DNA of 64,000 bases from an uncultured Erysipelotrichaceae bacterium (lineage in GTDB: Bacteria > Bacillota_I > Bacilli_A > RF39 > UBA660): NCBI GenBank assembly GCA_902780395.1, contig CACZFH010000009.1, positions 1 through 64,000 of the forward strand, given 5' to 3'. Within the stretch, counting starts at the first letter, position 1. Each line of letters begins with the position of its first letter. The notes beneath the pieces are model-generated. The model had not been told where the DNA came from, did not search any database, and saw nothing but the letters and a program-made list of their open reading frames with translations. Below are positions 16,748-24,832 of this stretch, in pieces. The position numbers and the translations under genes are program-made.

Positions 16748-17707
16748 ATGAATCAAGAAAAAATAGGATTATTTATTTCTGAATTAAGAAAAGAAAAAAA
16801 TCTCACTCAAAAAGATTTAGGAGATTTATTAGATATTACAGATAATTCTGTATCAAAATGGGAAAGAGGTATTAATGCACCTGATATTTCACAATTAAAA
16901 AGAATAGCCTCTATTTTTAATATAACAGTTGGAGAATTACTTAATGGAGAAAGACATTTTAAAAAGAGAGAAAATAATAATGGTGAAAGAATTCTTGAAG
17001 TTAAAAATTTATCAAAATCTTTTGGAACAAGTAAGATATTAAATAATATTAACTTTGAATTGTATTCAGGAGATGTTGTAGGATTAATTGGACCAAATGG
17101 TTGTGGAAAAACAACGTTAATGAAATGTATTTTAGGACTATATCATAGTGATACTGGAAAAGTAGAAATTGATGGTAATGATATTAGATATAATCTAGAA
17201 GAAGCTCTTAAAGTAGTAGGTTCTGTAATAGAAAATCCGGATTTTTATTTAAATATTTCAGGATTAAAGAACTTAAAAATAAGAATGACTTTATTTGATA
17301 TGAAAGATATTGGATATATGAATGCAGTTATTCATGAAGTTAAGCTTGATGATAGTATTAAGAAAAAAGTTAAGACTTATTCATTAGGTATGAAACAAAG
17401 GTTAGGCATTGCTAATGCACTTATAAATAAACCAAAATTATTAATATTAGATGAACCTACTAATGGATTGGATCCAATAGGTATAAAACAACTTAGAGAA
17501 TTATTGATTAATTTAAGTAGAAATAGTAATGTTGGGATTCTAATCAGTAGTCATAATCTTCCTGAAATAGAAAATATTTGTGATAGAATTTTAATGCTTG
17601 ATCATGGAACTATTGTAGAAGATTTTGGAATAGAAAAAGTTAAATATAAAAATATTACATTAGAAGAAGAATTTATGAATAAGTTAGAAGGTGAAAAGAA
17701 TGAGTAA
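16748..17707 (+). CDS. XRE regulator fused to an ABC transporter ATPase
   Basis: Residues 1-68 are the same HTH_3 domain as in the neighbouring XRE-membrane proteins (ITDNSVSKWERGINAPD). From about 80 onward it is a full ABC ATPase: Walker A GPNGCGKTT (~114-122), signature YSLGMKQRLG (~210), Walker B LLILDEPTNG (~229) and switch SSHNLPE. This resembles BcrA/CcmA-type exporters that pair with ABC-2 permeases. I start it at ATG 16748 behind GAGGTGAT; the upstream ORF extension has no ribosome binding site. The permease gene overlaps its end by 8 bases. The fusion suggests that transport state and gene control are linked in one polypeptide. Confidence 0.9.
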   Translation: MNQEKIGLFISELRKEKNLTQKDLGDLLDITDNSVSKWERGINAPDISQLKRIASIFNITVGELLNGERHFKKRENNNGERILEVKNLSKSFGTSKILNNINFELYSGDVVGLIGPNGCGKTTLMKCILGLYHSDTGKVEIDGNDIRYNLEEALKVVGSVIENPDFYLNISGLKNLKIRMTLFDMKDIGYMNAVIHEVKLDDSIKKKVKTYSLGMKQRLGIANALINKPKLLILDEPTNGLDPIGIKQLRELLINLSRNSNVGILISSHNLPEIENICDRILMLDHGTIVEDFGIEKVKYKNITLEEEFMNKLEGEKNE

Positions 17708-19289
17708 ACTAATAAAGGCAGAGTTTATTAAGAATTATTCTATAAAAAAAATAATAGTTAGTTTATTAATTCTATTTGTTGGATCGTTACTTCTAATTCT
17801 TTTTGAGAAAACATTTGGCAATAGAGTCACTTATGATAATTCTTTTTCTTATCATGAATCAGAGTACAATTCTATTATAAATAAATATAAAACTGACAAT
17901 GAAAAAAATCCTTCTGATTTTAATGAAGATTTAGTTTCTGTTATGGAAGAAGTACATGAAAATTTTAAACTTACAAATAATGTTATTAAAGGTCATAATG
18001 AAACAATGTGGCAAAAGTATTTTATACGTGTATATATGCAAGAAGTTGCACATAAATATGCACTAAACAGATTAGATGACTGTGATAAAGATGAAATTTC
18101 AAATTATATTTTAAGATATGAAAATACTGGAAGTTTAGATACATATCACATTATTAAAGAAGCTTATATTGATTATTTAGACTCTTACAAAAATGCAGAT
18201 TATCAAAATAAAAAGAAAGAAGTAGAAGCCAAAATTATAAGGTATGATAAGATTATTAAGGATAATAAGTTTTATCAATATATGGAATATAATTGTGAAA
18301 AAACTGGAAATTTTTCAAATAGCCGATATAAAGAATATTGTGAATATATCATAAGAAATAAAATAGATGAACAGTATGATTATAGAGTTGTAAATGTATC
18401 AGAATATATGTATTTTAACGATTTATGGAATTCTAATAGTGTATTAAATAAAAATGGTGATTCATATACTTTAAAATTGAACAGCAACTTAAAGAATATT
18501 TATAAAAATCAAGAAAAAATAATAAAATATGCTTATGAGAAAGAAATAAAACATGATTTAAAGATACCAGGTGATTATTTGGCATATGATGGACAATATT
18601 TGAATACTAAGAACTATACAAATAAGGGATTAAGTTTAGGATTTATTATATGCTTTATTTTAATATTTAGTTGTAGTGGAATTGTGTCTCGTGAACATGA
18701 TAAGGGAACTGTCAAACTACTATTAACCGTTCCAATGAAAAGAGAAAAAATATTGATATCAAAGTTTATCTATTTAATAATTAATATGTTCTTATTGTGG
18801 ATTATTGGAAGTATTTTTATATTTATAATCAGTGGAATAAATTATGGATTCGATGATTTATTTGTTAATGAATTAGTATTGATTGGTGGAAAAGTCCATG
18901 AAATTAATTATTTTATTTGGTATTTTGGAAAGTTGCTATTACATAGTATTCCTGTAATATGTTTCTTATCATTTATGTATTTTTTATCTGCTACATTCAA
19001 AAATACAGTAGTTACTTCAAGTGTTTGTTCTGTTTTAACACTTTTATCCATACTAATTTGGGTTATACTTGATAATTTAAAAATTAAAGTATTATATTTT
19101 ATAGCATATCTTCCAATAAGTTATTTAGATTATAATATTATTAGAGAAAATAATATCTTCTATATTAATAGTATATCTAACACAAACTTAACTAGTATAT
19201 ATGGAATCATTATTAGTGTAATTTGTACTATTATCTTTCTATTCATAAGTGTTAGTTATTATAAAAAGATAGATATTGTAAATAAATAA
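17700..19289 (+). CDS. ABC-2 type permease
   Basis: Partner of the XRE-ABC ATPase. The ATG at 17700 overlaps the ATPase stop and has GGTGAAAAG upstream. One helix near 16-33, a large outer loop of about 270 residues with four or more Cys, then five or six helices from about 310 to the end (GLSLGFIICFILIFSCSGIVSREHDKG is split as FILIFSCSGIVSREHDKG, the ABC-2 hallmark: helix then a cytoplasmic 'E..G' loop followed by KLLLTVPMKREKIL). Such permeases usually export peptides, lantibiotics or other amphiphiles. The substrate is unknown. A strong terminator follows. Confidence 0.85.
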   Translation: MSKLIKAEFIKNYSIKKIIVSLLILFVGSLLLILFEKTFGNRVTYDNSFSYHESEYNSIINKYKTDNEKNPSDFNEDLVSVMEEVHENFKLTNNVIKGHNETMWQKYFIRVYMQEVAHKYALNRLDDCDKDEISNYILRYENTGSLDTYHIIKEAYIDYLDSYKNADYQNKKKEVEAKIIRYDKIIKDNKFYQYMEYNCEKTGNFSNSRYKEYCEYIIRNKIDEQYDYRVVNVSEYMYFNDLWNSNSVLNKNGDSYTLKLNSNLKNIYKNQEKIIKYAYEKEIKHDLKIPGDYLAYDGQYLNTKNYTNKGLSLGFIICFILIFSCSGIVSREHDKGTVKLLLTVPMKREKILISKFIYLIINMFLLWIIGSIFIFIISGINYGFDDLFVNELVLIGGKVHEINYFIWYFGKLLLHSIPVICFLSFMYFLSATFKNTVVTSSVCSVLTLLSILIWVILDNLKIKVLYFIAYLPISYLDYNIIRENNIFYINSISNTNLTSIYGIIISVICTIIFLFISVSYYKKIDIVNK

Positions 19290-19306
19290 TTGTAATCATG
19301 AAAAAA

Positions 19307-19345
19307 TAATTAAAAGGCAAACAAATTGCCTTTTTAATTTTGTAA
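19307..19345 (+). terminator. Terminator of the ABC operon
   Basis: AATTAAAAGGCAA-ACAAA-TTGCCTTTTTAATT, 13-14 bp stem with T-rich end (19308-19339). Confidence 0.85.
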
Positions 19346-19412
19346 CTCAACGGAGAGTTTGTTGAAAAAAATCAATTATTTTTATATACTGATTACAAGG
19401 TAGGTGTAAAAA

Positions 19413-20354
19413 ATGAATTATGATAAGATTGGTAGTTTTATTCAACAAAAGCGAAAAGATAAGAATCTTACCCAAAAACAACTTGCTGAAAAAATAGGAG
19501 TTACTGATAGAGCTATTTCTAAATGGGAGCGAGGACAAGGCTGTCCGGATGTTTCTATTTTAGAAGTATTATCTAAAGAACTTGGTTGTTCTATATTAGA
19601 ATTGTTAAAAGGAAGAAAAATTGAAAATGAAGTAATTCCTGTTACTGAAGCTGATGACTATGTTCGTGATAGTATGAATATATCAAAACAAGTTACAAAA
19701 GAAAAAATCATTTCATTATTTAATAAAATTATTGTTGCATCAATTATATTTATATTTGTGTTGCTTTTATATTTTAATATTGTTCAAATTATATATGTTA
19801 ATAAAGAATATACATTAAGTATAGATAAAGAAACATATAAAAGAGTAACTGAAATAGTAGATTCAATTAATAATAATTTAAATATAATTGAACAATATAA
19901 AGGTATATATATGGAAGATGATTATGATAAGATAGTTGAAAATCTACATAGTTGTTTGGATAATATTAAGAATGAAAAAACATATTATTATGTTTTAGAA
20001 AGAAAGGATATTAAATATACAGTAAATGATATATTTACATATCTTGAAACAGATGAAATAATTAGTGCTCAACTTGATACAACTAGAATATTAGATAAAT
20101 ATTCAGATGATGACTTAACTAGTTATTATAGAGATGTTATTACAAGTGGTTTCTTAGTTTCTGCGTATTCTGCAGATGAATTTGTAACATTTACTTCTTA
20201 TCAATATAGAATTAATCCATTTATTGATGATAATGAATTTTATCATGTTGAAAATAGAGAATTGAGACACGAAATCTATAAACTAGAGAATAAATTAGCA
20301 CAGTTAGAGTATATGACTGAATTAGTAATAGAAGTGGGTGATATTCATGAATAA
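19413..20354 (+). CDS. Membrane-tethered XRE regulator
   Basis: HTH_3 domain at 1-66 (VTDRAISKWERGQGCPD), helix at about 108-130 (IIVASIIFIFVLLLYFNIVQII), and an outer domain of about 180 residues, helical and acidic, with no family known to me. It shares its HTH with 7761, 12478 and 16748. The next gene, a membrane protein, overlaps by 8 bases and is probably its partner. The terminator ahead means it is not read from the ABC operon. Confidence 0.75.
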   Translation: MNYDKIGSFIQQKRKDKNLTQKQLAEKIGVTDRAISKWERGQGCPDVSILEVLSKELGCSILELLKGRKIENEVIPVTEADDYVRDSMNISKQVTKEKIISLFNKIIVASIIFIFVLLLYFNIVQIIYVNKEYTLSIDKETYKRVTEIVDSINNNLNIIEQYKGIYMEDDYDKIVENLHSCLDNIKNEKTYYYVLERKDIKYTVNDIFTYLETDEIISAQLDTTRILDKYSDDDLTSYYRDVITSGFLVSAYSADEFVTFTSYQYRINPFIDDNEFYHVENRELRHEIYKLENKLAQLEYMTELVIEVGDIHE

Positions 20355-20769
20355 GATATTACGAATTGTTCGTTTTATATTATTTGTTATTGTTTGTTTC
20401 TTGAATATATATTGTATTTATATTAGACATACTGGTTTGATAAGCTGGAGTAATGTGTTATATGTATTTTTATTATTTATTATGTTTATATTATTTATAA
20501 AAGATTTTATTAAGAAAAGTAAGATTAATGATAATAATACTTATGTTATTATTTGTATTTTGTGTTTTTTGATTATGAGCTTTATTTTATATAGAACATC
20601 ATTCGATACATCTTTGTTTTTTAATAAGTATTTTACTAATCCATATGGTGGTTCTTTTATAGAGTATAGAATGCCATATTTAAAGCAGAACATGATTTAT
20701 TTTAATATTATGTTAATTTTATTATTAATATATAGAAGAATTAATTTTAATAAAAAGATAAATGATTAA
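20347..20769 (+). CDS. Multi-pass membrane protein, function unknown
   Basis: I start it at ATG 20347, which overlaps the end of the XRE-membrane gene by 8 bases. Four hydrophobic segments (about 7-24, 34-54, 64-81, 113-130), basic loops. No motif recognised. Tight coupling suggests it works with the regulator, perhaps as sensor or stabiliser. Palindromic repeat C begins two bases after its stop codon, just as repeat B sits on the stop of another repressor-coupled membrane gene (7154-7606). Confidence 0.7.
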   Translation: MNKILRIVRFILFVIVCFLNIYCIYIRHTGLISWSNVLYVFLLFIMFILFIKDFIKKSKINDNNTYVIICILCFLIMSFILYRTSFDTSLFFNKYFTNPYGGSFIEYRMPYLKQNMIYFNIMLILLLIYRRINFNKKIND

Positions 20770-20770
20770 T

Positions 20771-20830
20771 ATGACACATGACACATTGTTTGCGTGTACC
20801 CTATATGCATTTAGTGTGTCATAGTGTCAT
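20771..20830. repeat. 60-bp palindromic dispersed repeat, copy C (inverted relative to B)
   Basis: ATGACACATGACACAT at the left, GTGTCATAGTGTCAT at the right, GTGTACCCTATA in the centre. Its reverse complement aligns with copies A and B over the ends and the GGTAC centre. Confidence 0.8.
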
Positions 20831-20898
20831 TTTTCTATTTCGCAAATTCATAAATAATTAGATTTTGGGAAATGATATTTAATTATTAAATAGCAATT

Positions 20899-20949
20899 TC
20901 ATTTCGCAAAAAAGAAAAAAATTGCTTTTTGCGAAATGAGTAGTATAAT
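20899..20949 (+). promoter_or_regulatory. Promoter with overlapping 14-bp inverted repeat
   Basis: TCATTTCGCAAAAA (20899-20912) and TTTTTGCGAAATGA (20926-20939) are perfect inverted copies. TTGCTT (20922-20927), 16 bases, TATAAT (20944-20949) overlaps the right arm, so a bound protein would block the promoter of the AAA/DUF4143 gene. Confidence 0.7.
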
Positions 20950-20970
20950 ATTACTAGAGGTGATTATCAC

Positions 20971-22167
20971 ATGAAAATAATAAAAAGAAAGTATTTGCAA
21001 GATATAATTGATGTTATGGGAACACTAGATATAAAAGTTATTACTGGTGTTAGGCGTAGTGGAAAATCAGAATTATTACATATGTTTAGTGATTACGTAA
21101 AAAATAATGATGAAAAGTCTAATATCATATATATTGACTTCAATCTTGATGAGTTTGATTATTTAAAAGATTATAAAGAATTAATCAAATATGTTAGTGA
21201 AAGATTTGATTCTAAAAAGAATAATTATATTATGATTGATGAAGTTCAAATGTGTAATGATTTTGAAAAAGCAATTAATAATTTTCATGCCGAGGCTAAA
21301 TATGATATTTATATAACTGGATCTAATGCTTTTCTTTTATCTAGTGATTTAGCAACTTTATTTACTGGAAGAACATATAGTATAGAAGTTTATCCATTTT
21401 CATATAAAGAATTTCTAGAATATTATGAGTTAGACAATACTGATGATAGTTTTGATAGATATGTATTAGAAGGTGGATTTTCAGGTTCTTATTTATACAA
21501 AGAAATAGAAAAGAAATATAATTATATTAGAGATGTTTATAAAACTATGATTGTTAGAGATATTGTTCAAAGAAACAAGATACAAAATACTACTCTACTT
21601 GATAGTATTAGTGATTTCTTAATAGATAATGTATCAAGAATAACTTCATATAGAAGTATTACAGATACTCTTAATACAAATAAGGCTGATACTAATGATA
21701 AGACAGTTGGAGCATATATAAAATATTTATGTGAGGCATTTGCTTTCTATAAGGTAAGAAGATATGATATTCAAGGTAAGAAGTATCTAGCAACACAAGA
21801 TAAGTATTATTTATCTGATCATGCAGTTAAATATGCTATACAAGGTACTAAAAATATGAATTATGGTAATATCTATGAAAATATAGTTGCAATGGAATTA
21901 ATTAGAAGAGGATATGAAGTATATGTTGGTGTCTTATATGAAAAAGAAGTTGATTTTGTCGCTACTAAAAGAAATGAAAAAATCTATATTCAAGTTTCAA
22001 GTGATTTAGGTGATGACTTTGATAGTGATACCTTTAAACGAGAAGTTGATCCATTACTAAAAATAAAAGATGCCTATCCTAAAATGATAATTGCAAGAAC
22101 AAAACATGATGATTATCAATATGAAGGTATTCAAATAGTTGATATAGCTAATTGGTTATCTAGATAA
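20971..22167 (+). CDS. AAA_14/DUF4143 ATPase
   Basis: Single-domain P-loop ATPase followed by DUF4143. Walker A GVRRSGKSELL (~26-36), Walker B NNYIMIDEVQ (~84-93), a sensor region YITGSNAFLLSSDLATLFTG, and the Y-rich PFSYKEFLEYY that marks AAA_14. The C-terminal part (DNVSRITSYRSI...YYLSDHAVKYAIQG...GNIYENIVAMELIRRGYEVYVG...KEVDFVATKRNE) is DUF4143, which has a PD-(D/E)XK-like fold (ENIVAMEL...EVDFVA...IQVS). The family is abundant in gut bacteria and its role is unsettled. 398 aa is full length. Transcription is likely self-controlled through the inverted repeat at its promoter. Confidence 0.9.
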   Translation: MKIIKRKYLQDIIDVMGTLDIKVITGVRRSGKSELLHMFSDYVKNNDEKSNIIYIDFNLDEFDYLKDYKELIKYVSERFDSKKNNYIMIDEVQMCNDFEKAINNFHAEAKYDIYITGSNAFLLSSDLATLFTGRTYSIEVYPFSYKEFLEYYELDNTDDSFDRYVLEGGFSGSYLYKEIEKKYNYIRDVYKTMIVRDIVQRNKIQNTTLLDSISDFLIDNVSRITSYRSITDTLNTNKADTNDKTVGAYIKYLCEAFAFYKVRRYDIQGKKYLATQDKYYLSDHAVKYAIQGTKNMNYGNIYENIVAMELIRRGYEVYVGVLYEKEVDFVATKRNEKIYIQVSSDLGDDFDSDTFKREVDPLLKIKDAYPKMIIARTKHDDYQYEGIQIVDIANWLSR

Positions 22168-22209
22168 TAAAAAAACAACTAGTTATTGAGATATAACTAG
22201 TTTTTGCTT

Positions 22210-22438
22210 TCTAGATACCAAATCCAGATACTAATTGCAAAAAATCATGATATTTTTATAAACTTAAAAAAACTTATAAAAATTAAAAAGGTTATAAAAT
22301 AAGCATTTTATATTTATATGTATTGTTACGGACTGGTTAATTAATTTCCTCCTGAAGACACTGTCGTGAGACAGTGTCACTTTATTTTATAAGGATTCGC
22401 AAAGCTTTGACTTTTTTCTAGATACCATATAGATACCA
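22210..22438. other. Unit junction 4: right arm pair, core hairpin, left arm pair
   Basis: This junction shows the complete order: TCTAGATACC..CCAGATAC (22210-22234), an AT-rich stretch, GTTACGGACTGG (about 22325), CTCCTGAA, hairpin GACACTGTC-GTGA-GACAGTGTC (22357-22378), TTTTATAAGG, AAGCTTTG, and a second arm pair TCTAGATACC..TAGATACC (22417-22438). I read it as the right end of the XRE-ABC unit joined to the left end of the next. Confidence 0.7.
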
Positions 22439-22499
22439 AAAATTCAAAAAATTTGATATTTTTAATTGTTTACTTTAGTTTGTATGCGTTTATGGTATT

Positions 22500-22648
22500 T
22501 TGACAAAGATATAAAAGTATGATATTATGTATACAGATGAGGGAAACTTCATAAAATAAAAAAGGGAACATTCAGTTTTTGCATGTTGAATGTCTACCCA
22601 AATTTCTTTGTTAGACATTTAAGTCATAGACTTAAGTGTCATTTTTTT
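22500..22648 (+). ncRNA. Candidate type I antitoxin RNA 1 (with promoter)
   Basis: TTGACA (22500-22505), 17 bases, TATTAT (22523-22528) is the strongest-looking promoter in the island and has no ORF behind it. A start near 22535 gives an RNA of about 114 bases: a hairpin ACATTCA...TGAATGT (about 22569-22592) and a terminator GACATTTAAGTC..GACTTAAGTGTC with seven T (22614-22648). Its end overlaps the stop codon of the toxin gene on the other strand, and its body is antisense to that gene's 3' untranslated part. The promoter and first 45 bases are almost identical in copies 2 and 3. Confidence 0.75.
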
Positions 22649-22731
22649 ATTACTAAAACCAGTAAGGTTAAGAGTAGTAAAATGAGTGATATGTAGCGAA
22701 GCAACTTTATGTTGTATTCACGTTTTTTCAT
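22639..22731 (-). CDS. Candidate type I toxin peptide 1 (30 aa)
   Basis: A small frame that ordinary gene finding misses. The peptide starts MKKREYNIKLLRYI and continues as an almost pure Leu/Ile/Val helix (SLILLLLTLLVLVI) ending in two Lys: one membrane span with charged ends, the usual form of type I toxins. GAGGAGG lies 9 bases ahead of the ATG. On the minus strand TTGACA, 16 bases, TATACT (within about 22792-22823) gives a ~65-base leader. The message can end at the hairpin near 22569-22592, which on this strand is followed by CCCTTTTTT, so it overlaps the antitoxin RNA along nearly all its length. No match to Fst, TxpA/BsrG or Ldr sequences that I can see. Confidence 0.7.
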   Translation of the reverse strand: MKKREYNIKLLRYISLILLLLTLLVLVIKK

Positions 22732-22834
22732 TCTCTCAAACCTCCTCTCTAATGTTGGATTGGAGGTAGACACTCAACAACTAAATGTTCCTAAGATTAG
22801 TATATCAAATATACGTTCTATGTCAATGTATGTT

Positions 22835-22859
22835 TCTAGATACCAAATCCAGATACTAA
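22835..22859. repeat. Arm-type repeat pair between toxin-antitoxin units 1 and 2
   Basis: TCTAGATACC..CCAGATAC followed by AAAAATTCG and TTTGATAATTATAATTGC, the same continuation as at 22417 and 24749. Units 1 and 2 are thus tandem copies of a roughly 415-bp segment starting with this repeat. Confidence 0.7.
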
Positions 22860-22921
22860 AAATTCGAAAAAAATTTGATAATTATAATTGCTTACTTTAG
22901 TTTGTATGCGTTTATGGTATT

Positions 22922-23075
22922 TTGACAAAGATATAAAAGTATGATATTATGTATACAGATGAGGGAAACTTCATAAAATAAAAAGGGAACACTTAATTTT
23001 CAGAGGTTGAGTGTTACCCAAAAATTTTTGGTTTGCACCTATCTCAATGTTGAGTTAGGTGCTTCTTTTATTTTA
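22922..23075 (+). ncRNA. Candidate type I antitoxin RNA 2 (with promoter)
   Basis: Promoter TTGACA (22922-22927), 17 bases, TATTAT (22945-22950), same as copy 1. RNA start near 22957. Terminator GCACCTATCTCAA-TGT-TGAGTTAGGTGC (23035-23062) with a T-rich tail. The first part is near-identical to copy 1, while the hairpin loops and terminator differ, so the two RNAs may each act only on their own toxin. Confidence 0.75.
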
Positions 23076-23151
23076 GTATTACGAAAAGTAATGCTATAAG
23101 TAAAAGGATGATGAGAACTAAAGAAGAGATTAAAAAATCTTTCTTGCTCAT
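23068..23151 (-). CDS. Candidate type I toxin peptide 2 (27 aa)
   Basis: Starts MSKKDFLISSLVLII and ends LLFVILK: a charged start, about 20 hydrophobic residues and a final Lys. Sequence differs from peptide 1 though the architecture is the same. Ribosome binding site GGAGGTGAT, ATG at 23151. Minus-strand promoter TTGATA, 16 bases, TATAAT (within about 23216-23243). The stop TAA lies in the T-rich tail of the antitoxin terminator, so the two transcripts converge and overlap. Confidence 0.7.
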   Translation of the reverse strand: MSKKDFLISSLVLIILLLIALLFVILK

Positions 23152-23252
23152 TTGCATCACCTCCAATCATAAGTATGATGAAGGTAGCACCCAACTTATT
23201 AAGTATTCCAATGTTTATTATATCAAACATAAATTTTATATCAATATATATT

Positions 23253-23413
23253 TCTAGATACTAAATCCAGATACTAATTGCCAAAAATTAAGATATTTTT
23301 ATAAACTTATAAAAATCGAAATAGTTATAAAATAAGGGTTTTATATTTAGATGCATTGTTACGGACTAGTTCATAAATTGCCCTCAGAAGAGGACACGAA
23401 TCAATGTGTCCTC
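23253..23413. other. Unit junction 5: right arm pair and core hairpin
   Basis: TCTAGATAC..CCAGATAC (23253-23276), AT-rich spacer, GTTACGGACTAG, CCCTCAGAA, hairpin GAGGACAC-GAATCAAT-GTGTCCTC (23390-23413). The right-hand half matches 22210-22355 closely; the hairpin is different. Behind it (23499-23520) TTACATACGA is directly repeated, possibly the left arms of the EamA unit. Confidence 0.6.
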
Positions 23414-23645
23414 ATTTTTGTTGTAAAAAATTACAAGAAAATAAGCAAATCTTACAACTTTTTTGTAAAATCTTCAACTTTGGTATACTTTTTACATACG
23501 AATTACATACGAATTTCTGGGGAAAAAATATAAAAAACGTGATTTTTAGTGGTTAAAAACCTAATAAATACTGACTTAAATGGTTTTGTTCTCTTCACAC
23601 TCAAGGGAGTGAAGTTTATGATATAATAATTATGGAGGGAATAAT

Positions 23646-24566
23646 ATGACTACAGCAGTTTTATTTGCAATTTTTGCATCATTTCTTTGGAGTGTTACAA
23701 ATCATATAGATAAATTTATGATTACAGGAATTGAAGAAAGCAAAAATAGTATAAAAATATTGTTAGTTTTTTCAACTTTTGTAGCTGGTATAGTTTTAAC
23801 TCCTATTTGGTTAATATTAAGCCATTTTACTGTTAGTATTAGTTTTGTTTCCCTGTTTAGTGTATTAAGTGCATCTTTAATTTATATTATAGCAACAGTA
23901 TTTTATTTTAAAGCTATTGAAAAAAATGATGCATCGCTTGTAGTTGTAATGTTTCAAATGATACCTGTATTCAGCTATATTTTAGCCTTGATATTATTCA
24001 AAGAAAATTTAACAATTCGCCAAATAGTAGGATCAATTATAATAATACTTTCTGCCATCATAATTTCTTTTGATTTTAATGAAAAAAATAATAGAAAAAA
24101 ATTTAAGGCATTATTACTTATGATATTATCTTCTTTATGTTATTCAATATATTTCATATTATTTGATATTGGAATAAGAAATAGTGCATATTATTCATGT
24201 GCATTTTGGTATCAAATAGGATTTTTAATTATGGGTATAGTTCTACTTTTATTAAGATCTTTTAGAATACCGTTTGTAAATGTTATTAAGAAAAATGGGA
24301 AAAGATATTTGATACTAAATACTACTAATGAAGTCATTAATTTAATTGCCAATTTATTAGTTAACTATGCAAATTTATTAATTCCAATAGCACTTGTAAA
24401 TGTTTTGAGTGGCTTTCAAGGCGCATTTGCATTCATTCTTGGAATAATAGGAACTTTATTATTACCAAAATACATAAAAGAAGATTTAAGTAAAAGAGTA
24501 GTAATTCAAAAAATAGTGTGCATTATTTTAGGAATAATTGGTCTTATTATTCTAGTTTATAAATAG
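23646..24566 (+). CDS. EamA-family (DMT) transporter
   Basis: Ten hydrophobic segments in two repeated halves of five, as in drug/metabolite transporters. The first half includes FYFKAIEKNDASLVVVMFQMIPVFSY, the family's typical helix 3-4 region, and the second half repeats it (NLLVNYANLLIPIALVNVLSGFQGAFAF). It starts with TTAVLFAIFASFLWSV, normal for EamA, with GGAGGG ahead. 306 aa is full length. Substrate unknown. It is the only gene of its unit (about 23,385-24,693), with its own promoter region around 23,590-23,635 that also holds TTCACACTCAAGGGAGTGAA, a possible operator or arm site. Confidence 0.85.
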   Translation: MTTAVLFAIFASFLWSVTNHIDKFMITGIEESKNSIKILLVFSTFVAGIVLTPIWLILSHFTVSISFVSLFSVLSASLIYIIATVFYFKAIEKNDASLVVVMFQMIPVFSYILALILFKENLTIRQIVGSIIIILSAIIISFDFNEKNNRKKFKALLLMILSSLCYSIYFILFDIGIRNSAYYSCAFWYQIGFLIMGIVLLLLRSFRIPFVNVIKKNGKRYLILNTTNEVINLIANLLVNYANLLIPIALVNVLSGFQGAFAFILGIIGTLLLPKYIKEDLSKRVVIQKIVCIILGIIGLIILVYK

Positions 24567-24603
24567 ATTTTTTACATACGAAAAAACTAAATTCCCAAGT
24601 TGT

Positions 24604-24770
24604 CTCGAGTGTGCTCAAGTGTGAAAATAACGAGTAATATTGGAATTTAAAGAGTTACGAATATCCCATAAAGCCGAAATCCCGGACCCATTGAAGACAC
24701 TGTCGTGAGACAGTGTCATTTTATTTTATTTTAGAAGTTTATGATTTTTCTAGATACCATACAGATACCA
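24604..24770. other. Unit junction 6
   Basis: CTCGAGTGTG-CTCAAGTGTG (24604-24623) is a 10-bp direct repeat, followed by AACGAGTAAT, GAGTTACGAA, CCCATTGAA, hairpin GACACTGTC-GTGA-GACAGTGTC (24696-24717) and TCTAGATACC..CAGATACC (24749-24770). The piece GTCTCGAGTG...AACGAGTAAT recurs in altered form at 27985-28026. Confidence 0.65.
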
Positions 24771-24832
24771 AAAATTCGAAAATATTTGATAATTATAATT
24801 GTTTACTTTAGTTTGTATGCGTTTATAGAATT

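Noticed and set aside
22560-22600. Considered whether the repeated hairpins were a CRISPR array
   Set aside because: Copies are 400 bases or more apart, not evenly spaced, and no cas genes are present.
22709-22900. 63-codon plus-strand ORF in the toxin-antitoxin region
   Set aside because: No ribosome binding site, and it runs antisense through the toxin 1 leader and the arm repeat; it is a by-product of those conserved sequences.
23039-23230. 63-codon minus-strand ORF over toxin 2
   Set aside because: Different frame from the 27-residue peptide, lacks a ribosome binding site at its start, and reads through the antitoxin terminator.
16579-24717. Considered the GACACTGTC hairpins as 3' ends of tRNA or tmRNA genes used as integration target
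   Set aside because: No T-arm or CCA-type sequence and no cloverleaf can be drawn; they look like terminators next to the core.
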